From the NCBI GenBank assembly GCA_030848705.1, contig CM061244.1, positions 112,331,111 through 112,395,110 of the forward strand: DNA of 64,000 bases, read 5' to 3'. The notes under the pieces were generated by a model. The model was not told the DNA's origin. It searched no databases and saw nothing but the letters and a program-made list of their open reading frames with translations. Below are positions 51,480-63,980 of this stretch, piece after piece. Position 1 is the stretch's first letter, and each line of letters begins with the position of its first letter. This stretch comes from Heracleum sosnowskyi (lineage: Eukaryota; Streptophyta; Magnoliopsida; Apiales; Apiaceae). Position numbers and translations under genes: made by a program.

Positions 51480-54400
51480 TTCCTCTGCATAAACAAACAA
51501 CAAAGATTTAGTACAGTACATGAACTTCTTAGTAATGCAAGTAAAGTAATGGCAAGGAAAAATCAATACCTTAATAAACTTGTTTGTGTTACTTCGTGGA
51601 AATGTCTGGCTAGCATGTATATTTATTTAAGCTATAAAAGATTAGGGTTAGCATGATTACTGTAAATTTAGCTAAATCAACTCTAACTTAGGATATTAAA
51701 AATATATATTTTAAATAATAGGCGATTTCTCAGTATGTGATTGATTTTGAGAGATCTGTAGCATTCATATCTCCATAATTTGTTATTAAAAGATTACGTT
51801 TTGCATGATTTGTATAAATTTTACCAAAATCAAAACAAATTATATATTATATATTTGTTATTGTGATTAACTGTTGTGGATGATCACCTGTGATAATACA
51901 AAATCAAATATTATATATTATTGAGATAAGATTTGATTGTTGACTTTGGGTGTTAAGTATACATAAATTTGTAATTGTAAGATAAAGAAAATAAGAGATT
52001 CTATTTTGCCAGCTAGATAAGAGATTGATATTTTAAAATAAATGAAAATTATTGAATATCAATGTGATCCTGTAACAGATTTACTACATTTATGGTAGTA
52101 TAGTAAGTTTTTAAAATTATCACACTGTATATAAACTTCTTAATTTAGGATCTCAAAAGATTTTATTATTAAATGATAAGATAAGATAATTTAATGGTGA
52201 TTTATCTTTGTAAATCGGTGAATATATAATACAATCAATTAACATAAATTTACAATTGATTCTGAATGTAAAAAATCTACTTTAAAAATGTTTAAAAGTC
52301 AACTAAACCAGAACTAATATTCTTCAAAGATTTTAAATGCCAAATAAAATTTAAATGGTACTGTCATTTATTTAATTTGGGGAATTGTCTTGCTAGCATA
52401 TTCATTTATAGAAGATATAAAAGTTAATACTTGACTAATTTGATTAAATTAACAATAATTTAGGATCTTTAATTTTGTAAATAAAATGATTAAATGATTT
52501 GTGGGTACATGATTGATCTTTGAAATTGTAATAACAAAATAGGTAGTCATTCATTTTCCAGTTATATATAAATGTACATCGTTTAACTTATTAAGAATCA
52601 ATGCATGTAAATGGTTTACATTTTAAAAATAATTTAATGTGAGTGCAGATGTTGTTGTATGTTACATTAATTAGCTATATTCAATAATTTACTTTCTAGG
52701 TTTTAAAAAAGATTAATTTAATTCTGTAAATTAAAAATGGTTCATTGGTGGTTATTTTTAAAATAAAAATAATGGACTTGTGCTGAATGATAAATATTAA
52801 ACATGACGGCTATATTGAAATTTGCTTCACCTCTTGTTGCAATCAACCAACAAACATGACAAAAAGCTTCTTTTGTTTAAATAGCTTGAAGTCTAACTCC
52901 AACTGATCTAATTTAAACTTTACTTTTGATTACACCATGATATACCAAACGGGAAAGATAGAAGCCAGGTATATATTAAATGTTGGTGATTTACCACTTA
53001 AAACTGATTAAACACCAGAGCGTTCAAAGATCATTTAAAAAAAAAGAGTTTAAAGGTCATGACATAGCAAAAAAGAAGCAAAGTAACAAACCTCAATTCC
53101 TCTCTGCATTATTTGTTGCTTCTTCCTAGTGATCCCAGACATTCTGCAGGAAACATAAATGACAGGCTATTAGAGATACATCTTCTTTTAAAACAGTAAT
53201 TGTTAAATTTTTAATTTTACAAATAAAGAATGCAACTTAAGTAATTGTATGCTACCATAGGTGCTGGCAGTGCTTTAAAGATCTCACTTTAAAGGTAGGT
53301 TTGCTTCTAAGATTGTTTATATATATCACTCTGCAAAAGTTAATTGTGGACAATTGTGTTAAAAGTACTTTTACATTTGGGGACATTCGAAAGCTGTGAA
53401 GCCCTGGCTTGTCTAAAGCAGATGATCATGATCAGGCCTAAAAACTTCCCCTCACTTCTATCTTGAATACATTATTTCGACTATTCTTGCATTTATCAAG
53501 TCTACCTTCTATTAATAAGTTGTCAGGTTAGGCAATTTCTCTTCACTAAGAAGCTTGATATCAAAAGTCTATTTCTAGCTCCCATTTTCTTTCTTCAGTA
53601 AATAAAACCTTACAATAGTCCTCAACTTTCATCAATGGGCAGTATACAACAGGGAACACATGGCTATATAGATGAGATCTATTTGTCGTTCCCTCTTTAG
53701 TTGAGTAAACAGCTATTAGATTGTCGAGTTTCAGATTCTGGAAACTCACAAGGATCTAAGTTGACTCTTCAGTTAAGTATACAGTTTTTATGGTTGAGTT
53801 TCAGATTTGGGAAACTCACAATGATCCAAGTCCACGTGTGTAATATAGGTGACACTATCTATTGTATCCTTGGTAAAATATAACAGCAATAGCTAGAATA
53901 CATGACAGTGGCCAAGCTCAGTTGCATATCAATGCCTCTAGCTATTAATTTACTATTATTAAATATTAACAGTTTGAACTTCAATTAAAATCATTTCGTC
54001 TGTGATAGGCTTTGCATAAATTTTTATTAGTATATTTGTGTAATGAGGGGATTGTATAAATTCTAATAACCATAGTGAGCTTGCAGATAATTGTGAATGT
54101 GTGCGAATATAATGGCTAATTGACATGAATCAATATCGTTACGTAAAATATTAATTGCTATGTGAATATAATGATAGTTGTTAAGACGATTTTCTTAATC
54201 AGTTTAAGGGCCAGCTTACAGTAATGAGATTTGGCAAACTCTTCTAAATTAAATACTCAAATATGAAAAATAATGGACTTGTGCTGAATGATAAATAATC
54301 ACTACTGCTCAACAGGCTCACTCAAACAGGCTCACTCATAGTAATCGATTTGATTGAACGAATAACATCACACCATTATGGTAATTTGTTCAGTTCACAG

Positions 54401-54970
54401 AATAAAATTTAGTTGCTTCAGAAAATATACAACTTAATTAAGCAGAAGCTGATCAATAGGAACAATGATGAATTATTGAAAATAATGCTTACTTTTGTCC
54501 AAGAACAATTCAGGTACATATAATATATGCCAAATGATTAAAAGACTGGAATTAACGATATATAGCAACAATCATAAATACTATCACTAATAATCCTCGA
54601 CATAGATGGCAAATTTTGAATAAAGTAAAATGTAATGTACCTGTAGAGTAGAAGCATATGTCCCTGATACATTGGCATATATTTTCTTTAGAGTCAATGT
54701 AGAGTCTGAAGTCTGGCTTGACATTTCAAGATGATTGTGAAATCATTGCATCATGATATGTATCATCTGCAATGGTAAATATTATAGTGGATGAAGTGGT
54801 GTTCCTTTCCTACTACCTGTATAATATTATTATGGGGGAAAATAAATGATCCATTCACATCGAGAATATTTAAATAAACAGTGTAACTTCATATAAATCA
54901 GTAATGTAGGAAAAGTATTATAATGCAGCATATATGATTTGTGCCTTCGTTGAGACAGTAAGAATCTACT
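51480..54970. other. Helitron non-coding region between RPA and helicase genes
   Basis: AT-rich with no large ORF. It contains a 31-bp direct repeat (AATAATGGACTTGTGCTGAA core, 52765-52795 and 54266-54296), a 74-bp copy of sequence found again at 62349, and at about 54600-54745 a diverged copy of the exon region at 61770-61895. A short possible exon (about 53092-53146, minus, MSGITRKKQQIMQRGIE) is flanked by AG and GT and may be a leader exon of the RPA gene. Confidence 0.55.
54109..54182 (+). repeat. 74-bp direct repeat, copy 1
   Basis: Starts ATAATGGCTAATTGACATGA. It matches 62349-62422 with one mismatch and the same orientation, and flanks the helicase gene together with that copy. Confidence 0.95.
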
Positions 54971-54971
54971 C

Positions 54972-57900
54972 TTAATTAGCACTGGGCAAATTGTAGAAGA
55001 CTTCTGGATAAACAACATTTGCAGTAATATTTGTGGATCTTCCTGTGTCATCGTCAATTAATATGTGCAATCCCGAAGGAGATGTAACTCTGGACACCGC
55101 AACATATAATTGACCATGTGTGAATACAGCTCTTGGCAAGTATAATCCAACTTTGTCCAATGATTGTCCCTGACTTTTATTAATAGTCATCGCAAAACAC
55201 AATTGCACGGGAAACTGTAATCTCTTGAAATCAAAAGGCCATTTTGTGTCTGATGGTTCCATCTCAATCCTTGGAATAATATGAGTAGTACCAGCTTGCG
55301 CACCGCTCAGTACCTCACACAGAATACTATTAGGCAAACACTTCCTGACAATCATCCTAGTTCCGTTACAAAGACCCATGATTTGATTCAAATTCCTCAT
55401 AAGCATAATTACAGCTCCAACCTTAAGCTTCAGTTCGTGTTTTGGAAGACAGGGCATGTTGATAGAATTTAGATATTCAACTGGGAAAGCAGATAAAAAA
55501 TCATTCCCACTTCCTATATCGTCAGAGAGGGAATCCTGACTGTAATATGTATAAGCCGCACCTGGTATTGCATCAAGAACATAGGAATTGATATCATTAA
55601 CGATTGCATTTGTTGGAGTCAGAATAGATCTTTGACTCAAATAAACAGGATTAGACATGTTTGTGGTAAGATCCGGATAGATAGCATTTACAACGTGCTT
55701 GATTGGTTGTGTAGAAGATTTGATTAAGTATTTATCCGGAATAACCACTTCTGGATCACTGACTATATCATGAGGATGAACATTTAGAACTTTTCCATTT
55801 CCAAGATCAAGTACCCATTGGCTAAAATCAGCTATTTGCTTATTTTCCTCTCTTGTTTTCCCTTTCGTCAGCCGCATGTTCTGTTGCAATAAGAAGACAT
55901 GACAATGCTTCCATAACTTTGAATGATTCAAGGATGCATTAACAACTTGTGCTCGAGAACCTTTAGGTATAACTGGCAAAATTTGTCTAAAGTCACCACC
56001 GAAGACAACCGTTATTCCACCAAAAGGAAGTCTGGCCCTCGCGGCATCCACCGAAGACATAATATCTCGCAAAGAACGATCAACACTTTCGAATGCGTGT
56101 CGATGTTGCATGGGAGCCTCATCCCATATTATCAGTTTTGTTTGCTTGATTAGCTCTGCAATGTCGGTTCCATGCTTAATACCTGCGGTAGAATGTTGGT
56201 CTAACTTTAGAGGGATATGGAATCTGGAGTGAGCAGTCCTACCACCAGGCAACAAAGTCGCTGCAATTCCAGAAGTCGCTACTGGTAGAACAATTTGACC
56301 TTTGCTTCGTAAACTACAACAAAGTGTATTCCATAAAAATGTTTTGCCGCATCCTCCACTACCATAAACGAAGAAGGTTCCACCCTTATTATTTTCAATA
56401 TTGTCAGTGATGGAATTATAGACTTGTAATTGCTCTTGATTTAGATTTTTGTGTAAATTTTCAAACAGAATTCGCATCTCAGTCCTGTCATACCCAAGTT
56501 CTTCAGTTAAGAGCCGATTTTCAAAATCTTTAATATAGCCATCCTCCGGATAAGGCATGTTGGCATAATCTTTCAAACTCTTTCCAACGTCATTCAAGAG
56601 TTTTTCTATTTCTGAAATTCATATGTAGTAAATAGTTACAATCAAATGTCAAAGGATGTAATTACAAATCTACTAAGGGAATAAATGATTAAATTTTACC
56701 TGCCAGGGTTAGGTTCATGATCTCATCCTCACTTAGCTGAAGATTGTCATTGTTGGTGAGGCGACGGTGGGAAATAAGTACATCTTCCGACATGGATACC
56801 CAATGTTGGTTCCAAAGTCTCAAAGGATCGGCCACTTGATTGTTGCTTAAAATGTGCACAAATAATTCCCTAAGTTGACGTGGCATAGAGAAGACAACAT
56901 TTTCTGACATAGCTACATGCCATTGGTTGTCATCTTTGAGAAGACCAAGGGCAGAACATGCTTCTTTGAAAGTACTATAAACAGTACCATTGACTGTCCG
57001 CAGATCTTTGTACGATGTTGCTCCTTTTTGTTGCATTAACAACATGCGTAAGAATAATGTTTCACCAGCGGAAGCATGCACATCTACCACCCTTCCAAAT
57101 ACAGTGCCTCTTTCTCTCACTTTCCACTTACCTGCATCGCCTTTCCATGTGAAATGTTGAGGAAATTCGGAGTATGTGTATTGTCTCGCCTCTTGAATTG
57201 ATTTATTTGCCTCAAACCATCCTTCAAGTTTGCTTTGTTTTGCGATTGCCTTTTCAGCCACTTCTACCATATTGTCAGTCTTCTTGAATGACACATTTTT
57301 CTCACCTTCTAAATGTACCGGCAGTCGCTCAATAGAAGGATACCGGTAATGAATGTCAAATCCAAAAAGTCTCCATGCAGCCTCAACAGCACACACATAT
57401 CGCCCGTCAAGATAATTTTGAATTTCATCTTTTGTTTTTGTGGTGGTTCCCGAAGTGCTTCCAATTTCTTTTCCTTTGTTTTTTCGTAGTATCATTGTAG
57501 CTGTATCATGACCCTTCAAGCAGTATTTGAAAAGATATTTTAGTGACCGTGAACTATTACACACTTCGAGATTAATATGGCAATGAAAGCGCACTAATAA
57601 ATCTCTATGGTATGGAACAACATATTGGTTATCTAAAAGAACTCCTTTCTTTTTCACAGTTGCATTTGTTCGACGTCTACGATAGACCGGAAAACCACAA
57701 TCATCAAAGAAGGTATGTGCATTAAACCTGCAAAAGTATAATGGATTTATTCATAGTCCAGTAAAAATATAAACTGGCATAAAAGGCAACATATATGGTA
57801 TTGCATAATGTTCAATCAAGTTATATAGTGTCAATCAATCTTCATGAAATTTTCAAAAGATAGATTTGTATTTTGTTTTAGTACATCTTTATAAAGAAAC

Positions 57901-60900
57901 TGTTCTAGATCTTACGTCGTATACATAGTGGACGACTTAAACTGTAAGAGGTTAATTAAGATAATTTCGAAGGAACTAATATCTCTGCTATATTCATACC
58001 TCTTTGGAAAATGACGACTGCATTTTCCTTTGACCATACACGGTGAATATGTATAGTCATTCCCGCACGGTCCGTGAATCATAAAATTTTTTACAACATG
58101 ATAACCAACTGGATCCAGTAGTTCATTTGGTATTTCTGCAGATATCAATTCATCAATTTCTTCAACACGTTTTGGACGATCTCGTGGGTGCAACCATATT
58201 AACATGTGCGTGTGAGGAAGTCCACGTTTTTGAAATTCAATAACATGCATAACTGTTGAAACATAAATAAGAAAAAACATGTAAACTAAAATATCTAAAT
58301 AAATTTATATGACATATGGTGTTAATTATGCATACAAAATACATAATAAACTAATCGCATAAGATTTACCTCCAATGCATTTTCCAAAATAGTTTTTGTT
58401 CTTTATGAGATCAAGTAATTGATCAAGCTTTAACTTGAAGACCCTCGCAATTATGTCAGGTGCATCAGCGGCATCAACACCAGGAAGATACTCAAGCATA
58501 TGTTTTATTTCAGGCCACTGAGTGTTGCATGTCATTGTCAAAAATAGTGAAGGATGTCCAATTGTACGACAAATAGCCAACGAATCCTTGAAGTATTGGT
58601 TCATGTATCTTTGGGATCCAGTGTGAGTAGCTGGAAGAATAACATTCTGGCCAAGAGTTTGTGGATTTGTATCACCTTTTCTTATAAAATCTCGGACATT
58701 TTTGTACAAATCAGACCGTATGACATGCTGATGTGTCCTTATCCAGTCCAACCTATACTGCTCAACTGCAGCAAACGCATCGACAACAAATTGTTGCCAT
58801 AATCGACCACCGAGATGTAGAGTCATACCTAAAATATGAATTAAAATTTTAGAATTAAGTGTAAAGATATATCAATTTGATATAAATATACATTATTGAA
58901 TTATTGTTCACTGCTCAAAATTTTATATATGTTGAGAACATTAAAAATTGTAAGGGAAGGTATCTTGTAATATTTTGTGCTTTATACCTTCATCAGGACG
59001 AATCATCAATTTGTATGCATAGAATTCTCTCATAGTCACCGTCGTTCTGTGTCTGACTTCGTCTGGAAAGTCATCATTTGATGGCCCAGTAGCGGCTCTA
59101 CGTGGTTTAACATTCAATGAAATGTTACAATGAAAACCATCATTGCCGTAGGGAAAAAGCAAGGGATATTGTAGTTGCATAAAATGTTTACATGTCTCAA
59201 AAACCCTCTTAAGAAATCCCTGCTTGGTTTCCACTATTATATCTCTAAATGGATCAGTATCTTCATCATCTCCGACAATTAAGGCTGCAACCTCATTCGA
59301 TGGTCCGATCTGATTTGGTCTTCCGGATGCTGATTTGGAAGAAACTAAAAGCAAGCTGAACTCATCCGGCTCTTGCATTTGAAACCGATCACGGGCCATT
59401 CGAAAGCCTTCTGCCAATTTATTATCATCGTCCAACATTCTCAACAACCCCTCCATAATTTTAGGATCAAGATGATCCGAACCAGCGACTGCATTCATTC
59501 GATTTTGAATTTCATTTTCGGTATCATAGATATAGAGCTGGCAAAATTTAGGCGCCTCACCTTCCTTTGGTTTGAGGCTACCAATAAAATGATAATTCTG
59601 ACCATTTAATTTAAAACAATATGGTCCTCCACCATTGTTTAACTTTCTATCAATTTTCCCTCCCATTGAGGTAAACTGGAATAATGAATTATAACTTCGA
59701 ATATTCTTCATATAATGTCTAGTTCTTTCACCTCCAGATAGTAGAGAAGCTAAAAAGGGAGGAGGTGGCCTCTCTTTAGGAAGTTGTACCTGGCCATCTT
59801 TGCAGCATATTGAGAATGTTGGCACATTGTTTTTTGAAGATTTATTATTTCGTTCTTCATTTCACATTCGTGCCTTGCACTTTTGACAAATCTTAGTTGG
59901 CTTTCCAAGGTCCATATATCCCTTCCAAACCTCTGCAAATATATTGAATATATTGAGTAAAAATGGTTAAAGACTGAGGACATGTCATTGATAAAAAAAA
60001 GTAAAAATTTGTCAATGGGTGGGAAGATAAATTTACCAGACATATCAAGATTCGGATCAAATTCATCATCACTTAGATATTCTCCTCGATGATGAGCTGA
60101 AAGAGTTTCAAGTATTTGGGCAATGTCATGTTCCAAAATTTATACATGAAATATGAAATAAGTAAATACCAAAATGAAACTTACACTGGTCATCGTGTTC
60201 TGTGTGTTCTGTAGCATCATCATCATCATCATCTGTACAAAATAAATTTGAAAATTTTATGAGACAGAAATGCAAAACTTTGGCCTTTATATGGGTAAAG
60301 AAATAAAACACGTTGTGCAGTTATCCCTTACCGGATACCATAGCATCATCATTTGCATTTCTATACTCAAAATCATTTCCAACGGCATTGAAATTATTCA
60401 TTAAATTTTTTACTCCAGAAGTTGATGTTTCACGACTTTTAGTTAGTTCACCTGAAATACCAAATATATAAAATCATTGATTAAAATTAATAATAGAATA
60501 CCACACATATTAAAAGAATTGTTGGGTACTTACTTGAATTTTTAGGAAACCATTCTGCAAAAAGCACAAATAGAAAAAAAAACTAAAGTTAGAAATTGTT
60601 TTGCTGATATGTTATGCTTAATTAATATAGACTTAACAAAAACATATTATTAAACCTGGACGTGGTATATCAAGGTCATCAATATCTGGGATATTCACAA
60701 TCACATGTCGGCTATTTTCATTCTTTTGGGCAGTTTCTGGTGTCTCTGTAATGCGAGAATCAAATTGAATCCGACAATTACTATATTTTGGTGGTCGCAT
60801 ATCTTGTTTTCCTCTATCTACATTTATAGCATAAAACATATCTTCATATGTATGACATCCTCGTGCGGAAACAATGCAAAATAATTAATATGGATGATAA

Positions 60901-62159
60901 TACGAAAACTTTGGTGAATTTGTACCTTGATTGTAAGTGTCAAAAAGCCGAGGATCGATGTCATTCGTATACAAAGCTTTATTAGTAGACAATGTTGACG
61001 CTGGTAGTTGAAAGGGAATTTTACTTGTGGTCATCAAGCTAGGGTTTTTAATAAGTCGTGACGCAGGACTTTGATAGCTTAATCCTGCACATTTTTTTAC
61101 CAGTGTATCTTATATCATTTATGAAATTAGTTTTCAAAATGGGGCATAAGAATAATACTACGTGTTTCTACCTGAAAAATCAACATTGGATAGTCTCCGT
61201 TGAGAAGGTGAAAGGAAGTTTTGGTGGCCATTTTTCGCATTTGTACTTCCTATGTAGAAAATAATTATATGAAGAAGGTTTAATATGGAATGAATTATTT
61301 ATTAACAACATACAGTCAATACAGTTAACATCGTTGTAATCAAGGGAGGCATGTATACCGGATGAAGTAACCTTATCCAGTCTTTGTTGTGACGAAGTGA
61401 GAAAATCCTGGCGACCACCTTTGGGAGTCGCAACACCTGAAAAAGTAAAACAACAAACGTAATAATAACATTTCATAAGAAACAGTTGGCAACTACAACT
61501 TTTACAAATGACAGTCTTTGTATAGAGTAAAATATAATGTACCAGAATTAGCATTTGGTCTAGAGACATTATTGAGAGAGGAATTATCACATTTAGAACA
61601 AAAGTACCATTACAAAAATCGACAAAAACAGATGACAGTCTTTGTAAAGAGTAAAATATAATGTACCAAAATTAGCATTTGGTCTAGAGACATTATTGAG
61701 ACAGGGATGATCACATTGAGAACAAAAGTACCATTACAAAAATCGACAAAAACAGATGACAATATTTGTATAGAGTAAAATATAATGTACCAGAAATAGG
61801 ATTTGGTGTAGAGACATTGGGATGTATATTTTCTGAAAGAGTAAATGCAGAGTCTGAACTCCAGCTTGGCGTTTCAAGACGATTGTAAGATCCTTGGGCA
61901 GCACGCCGTTTAGTATCTGCATTGAACAATTTATATATATGATATACTGGGAAATTATATATGTTCATGAAAAGCCCAAAAATGTAATTGCAATTTAGAA
62001 CTAAAGAAAACCTTTCTTAGCTGAGGAAGGAGATACTGGACCAAGTGGGGTTCATTTCCTGCCTGCTAATGACACATGTTAATACCAGAGACGCATAAGT
62101 TCTACGTGGATGATGAAGAAATTATGATGTTAAGTTTAATACTAACCTATACCATCCAT
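54972..62159 (-). pseudogene. Helitron Rep/helicase gene
   Basis: Multi-exon gene read from ATG 62159 (exon 1, 62159-62147, MDGIG). Exon 2, from 62062, has an in-frame TGA at 62052-62054. Several small polar exons follow (for example DTKRRAAQGSYNRLETPSWS, 61920-61790; 60839-60660; 60451-60332; about 60120-60037). The exon from about 59932 has a zinc motif (CQKCKARM) followed by a TGA at 59862-59864 where relatives have Trp. The Helitron-like N domain spans 59825-58361. The HUH motif is GLPHTHMLIW (58254-58002) and the tyrosine motif is YLFKYCLKGHD (57729-56699). The PIF1-type helicase runs from about 56614 to 54972 with Walker A GSGGCGKT and Walker B IIWDEAPM, ending near GQLYVAVSRV. Rep nicks and joins DNA; the helicase unwinds it for rolling-circle transposition. 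Confidence 0.88.
61541..61895. repeat. 124-bp tandem repeat containing a Helitron exon (about 3 copies)
   Basis: The sequence around ATGTACCAGAATTAGCATTTGG (broken here: ATGTACCA, then GAATTAGCATTTGG) recurs at 61541, 61665 and 61789, exactly 124 bp apart; the third copy is diverged. On the minus strand each copy contains a short exon-like piece ending in GGTACATTAT, a possible splice donor. A related piece lies at 54620-54745. Confidence 0.8.
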
Positions 62160-62348
62160 TTCCAGGATTGCTTTGGTCAAAATCTTAGCCAACAGCTAAA
62201 TGAATTCAAAAATGATGCAAGCCAAACGTGGGAACAACTTTGACAGAATTGCCTAGAGTTGGCAACATTTTGCCAGTTCTGTTGCTGCAGCTACTATAAT
62301 ATTCTGATGTTAATACCTGGTATACAATCGATTGTAAAGTATTCTCAA

Positions 62349-62422
62349 ATAATGGCTAATTGACATGAATCAATATCGTTACGTAAAATATTAATTGCTA
62401 TGTGAATACAATGATAGTTGTT
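62349..62422 (+). repeat. 74-bp direct repeat, copy 2
   Basis: Identical to 54109-54182 apart from one T/C change. It lies about 190 bp upstream of the first helicase exon on the minus strand. Confidence 0.95.
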
Positions 62423-62431
62423 TTTTAGCCT

Positions 62432-62690
62432 GGTTAATATTTTTAAACATCAAATAGTTTGGACGAATGCAATCTCTGAATTCAACGACGGAGACACCGT
62501 TTTTGAATTTAAACGATCCGGATTCTTTTACTTCATCAGTGGCCAACCTGATCACTGCACAGCAGGGCAGAAAATGATAATTGATGTAGTGCATCCATCC
62601 GAATCCACTCGTGCTCATCAGCAGCCCCATCCACCTGAATCAGCTGGTGAACTGAATCAGCGTCATAGTTTCTATCATGTGAAGGGGTAA
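62432..62690 (+). pseudogene. Phytocyanin / early-nodulin-like gene fragment
   Basis: A plus-strand open segment whose middle resembles the C-terminal half of plant phytocyanins: NDGDTVFEFKRSGFFYFISG, then DHCTAGQKMIIDVV. FYFISG and HCxxGQK are typical of early-nodulin-like proteins. A Pro/His-rich tail follows (HQQPHPPESAGEL). The signal peptide, the N-terminal half of the domain and the first cysteine region are absent. It ends at GTGAAGGG followed by GTAAGA, a possible splice donor. It lies right beside the Helitron, on the opposite strand. Helitrons are known to pick up gene pieces; capture is inferred. Confidence 0.55.
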
Positions 62691-63884
62691 GAGTTTGACT
62701 TATCTATTTTTAACGTTTTCTCCCTGTATATTTTTTCTTCATAGATTCTTACACACTATGTTAAGTTTGTTCTTCCCTCGACTCATTTAAACCATAATAA
62801 ACAATCAACTTTTCCACTTAATAGAATAACATTGTAATTTTCACTAACAATTTATCAAAAATCAATAATAAAAAATAAATCTCAAAGTTCCCACTTAGCC
62901 ACCACACCATGAATAAGATTACAGTATCTATTATCATCACTTTCAAAAATAAATAACTCATTTGAATACACGACTAAACAAACTAACAAAAAATTACCGC
63001 TTTAAATGTTTAAAACCAAGTTCTCCATTATCCGCAATTTGGCAATAAATGAAGTAAAAGAGAAAGGTTAATCACTGTAAACTTAGTAAATTCATATTTT
63101 TCAGAGATTAGACAATAATCAAACAATGAAAACATAAGGTAGACCTCATAACATTAAACTGCATGTACCTTTAGTACCAATCTAATGTTGTTTTCTGGTT
63201 GCTAGACGAAGTACCTAATATCATGGTTCTGTGACACCATTACTAATCATTTGTTTGTTAAGGCACATAAAGTTCGTAACGGCTGACTCTTGCAAATCCG
63301 AATAATTACAGAGATGAAAATACAAAAGTGATCATTTGACATAATTAAGCTTTAACTATTGAATAAAGATTGAGCTCATGCTATTAAACAACTGCGAAGA
63401 CTAATATTAAGTATTTACACAGTGATTGTAGAAGCCAAATAAGAAAGTATAAAAGAGTGAAATCTGGAAATATATTATGCAGATATATCTAGAGTAATAA
63501 GACCGTACCAATATGGTTGTAAATCAAAGGGTCTGAGTGTGTAATTTAGAGATGATCAGACCAGATTGTGAATTGATCACTGGTAGTGATAATTCTGCAA
63601 TATATTTTTTAGCCACTTAATGATGTTTTGCTTACTATAATATAAAAATAATTTGAAAGCTAGCGGGGCTTAACTGAGTGTTGGAGTGGTTGAACCAATG
63701 GTTGTTTCAAGAGCTTTCGATATGGTATATATGGCCAGTTTCAGCGTCATGTGAAGGTAAACTTAAACTTTTTAGTAATGAAAAATACTTATTTATGTGT
63801 GTGTGTCCTCCATGTATGTAACTATTATCCGAGCAAAGCAAGTATAAGTTCTGTAAATTGGTTTTTATTTTACTATTCTTTTCA
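62691..63884. other. Unassigned AT-rich sequence
   Basis: No ORF with recognisable domains, no RNA gene and no clear Helitron 5' end was seen. It may hold the unrecognised 5' end of the Helitron or intron sequence of the gene fragment to the left. Confidence 0.5.
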
Positions 63885-63980
63885 GGAATTGTGATATAGG
63901 TGCGTCAAGTGCAGGCTATACCAGGAAATTATGATATAGGTGCGTCAAGTGCAGGCTATACCAGGAAATTATGATATAGG
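63885..63980. repeat. 40-bp tandem repeat, about 2.4 copies
   Basis: The unit starts GGAAATTATGATATAGGTGC and ends GTGCAGGCTATACCA. Copies lie at 63885-63923 (39 bp, slightly changed), 63924-63963 and 63964-63980 (partial). It reaches almost to the window edge, so the array may be longer. Confidence 0.9.

Larger units (their letters stand above)
48236..62422 (-). mobile_element. Autonomous-type Helitron (Rep/helicase plus RPA), decayed
   Basis: Minus-strand rolling-circle transposon. It has a 3' hairpin terminus at 48236, an RPA70-like gene at 48862-51459 and a multi-exon Rep/helicase gene at 54972-62159. Plant Helitrons are known to carry both genes. The right end is uncertain: I placed it at the end of a direct repeat, and no convincing 5' TC terminus was found. 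At least two stop codons break the helicase gene. Confidence 0.75.

Noticed and set aside
62691..63884. A definite Helitron 5' end in this stretch
   Set aside because: Several GA-T positions exist, but none shows a convincing conserved 5' Helitron sequence, so no boundary was called.
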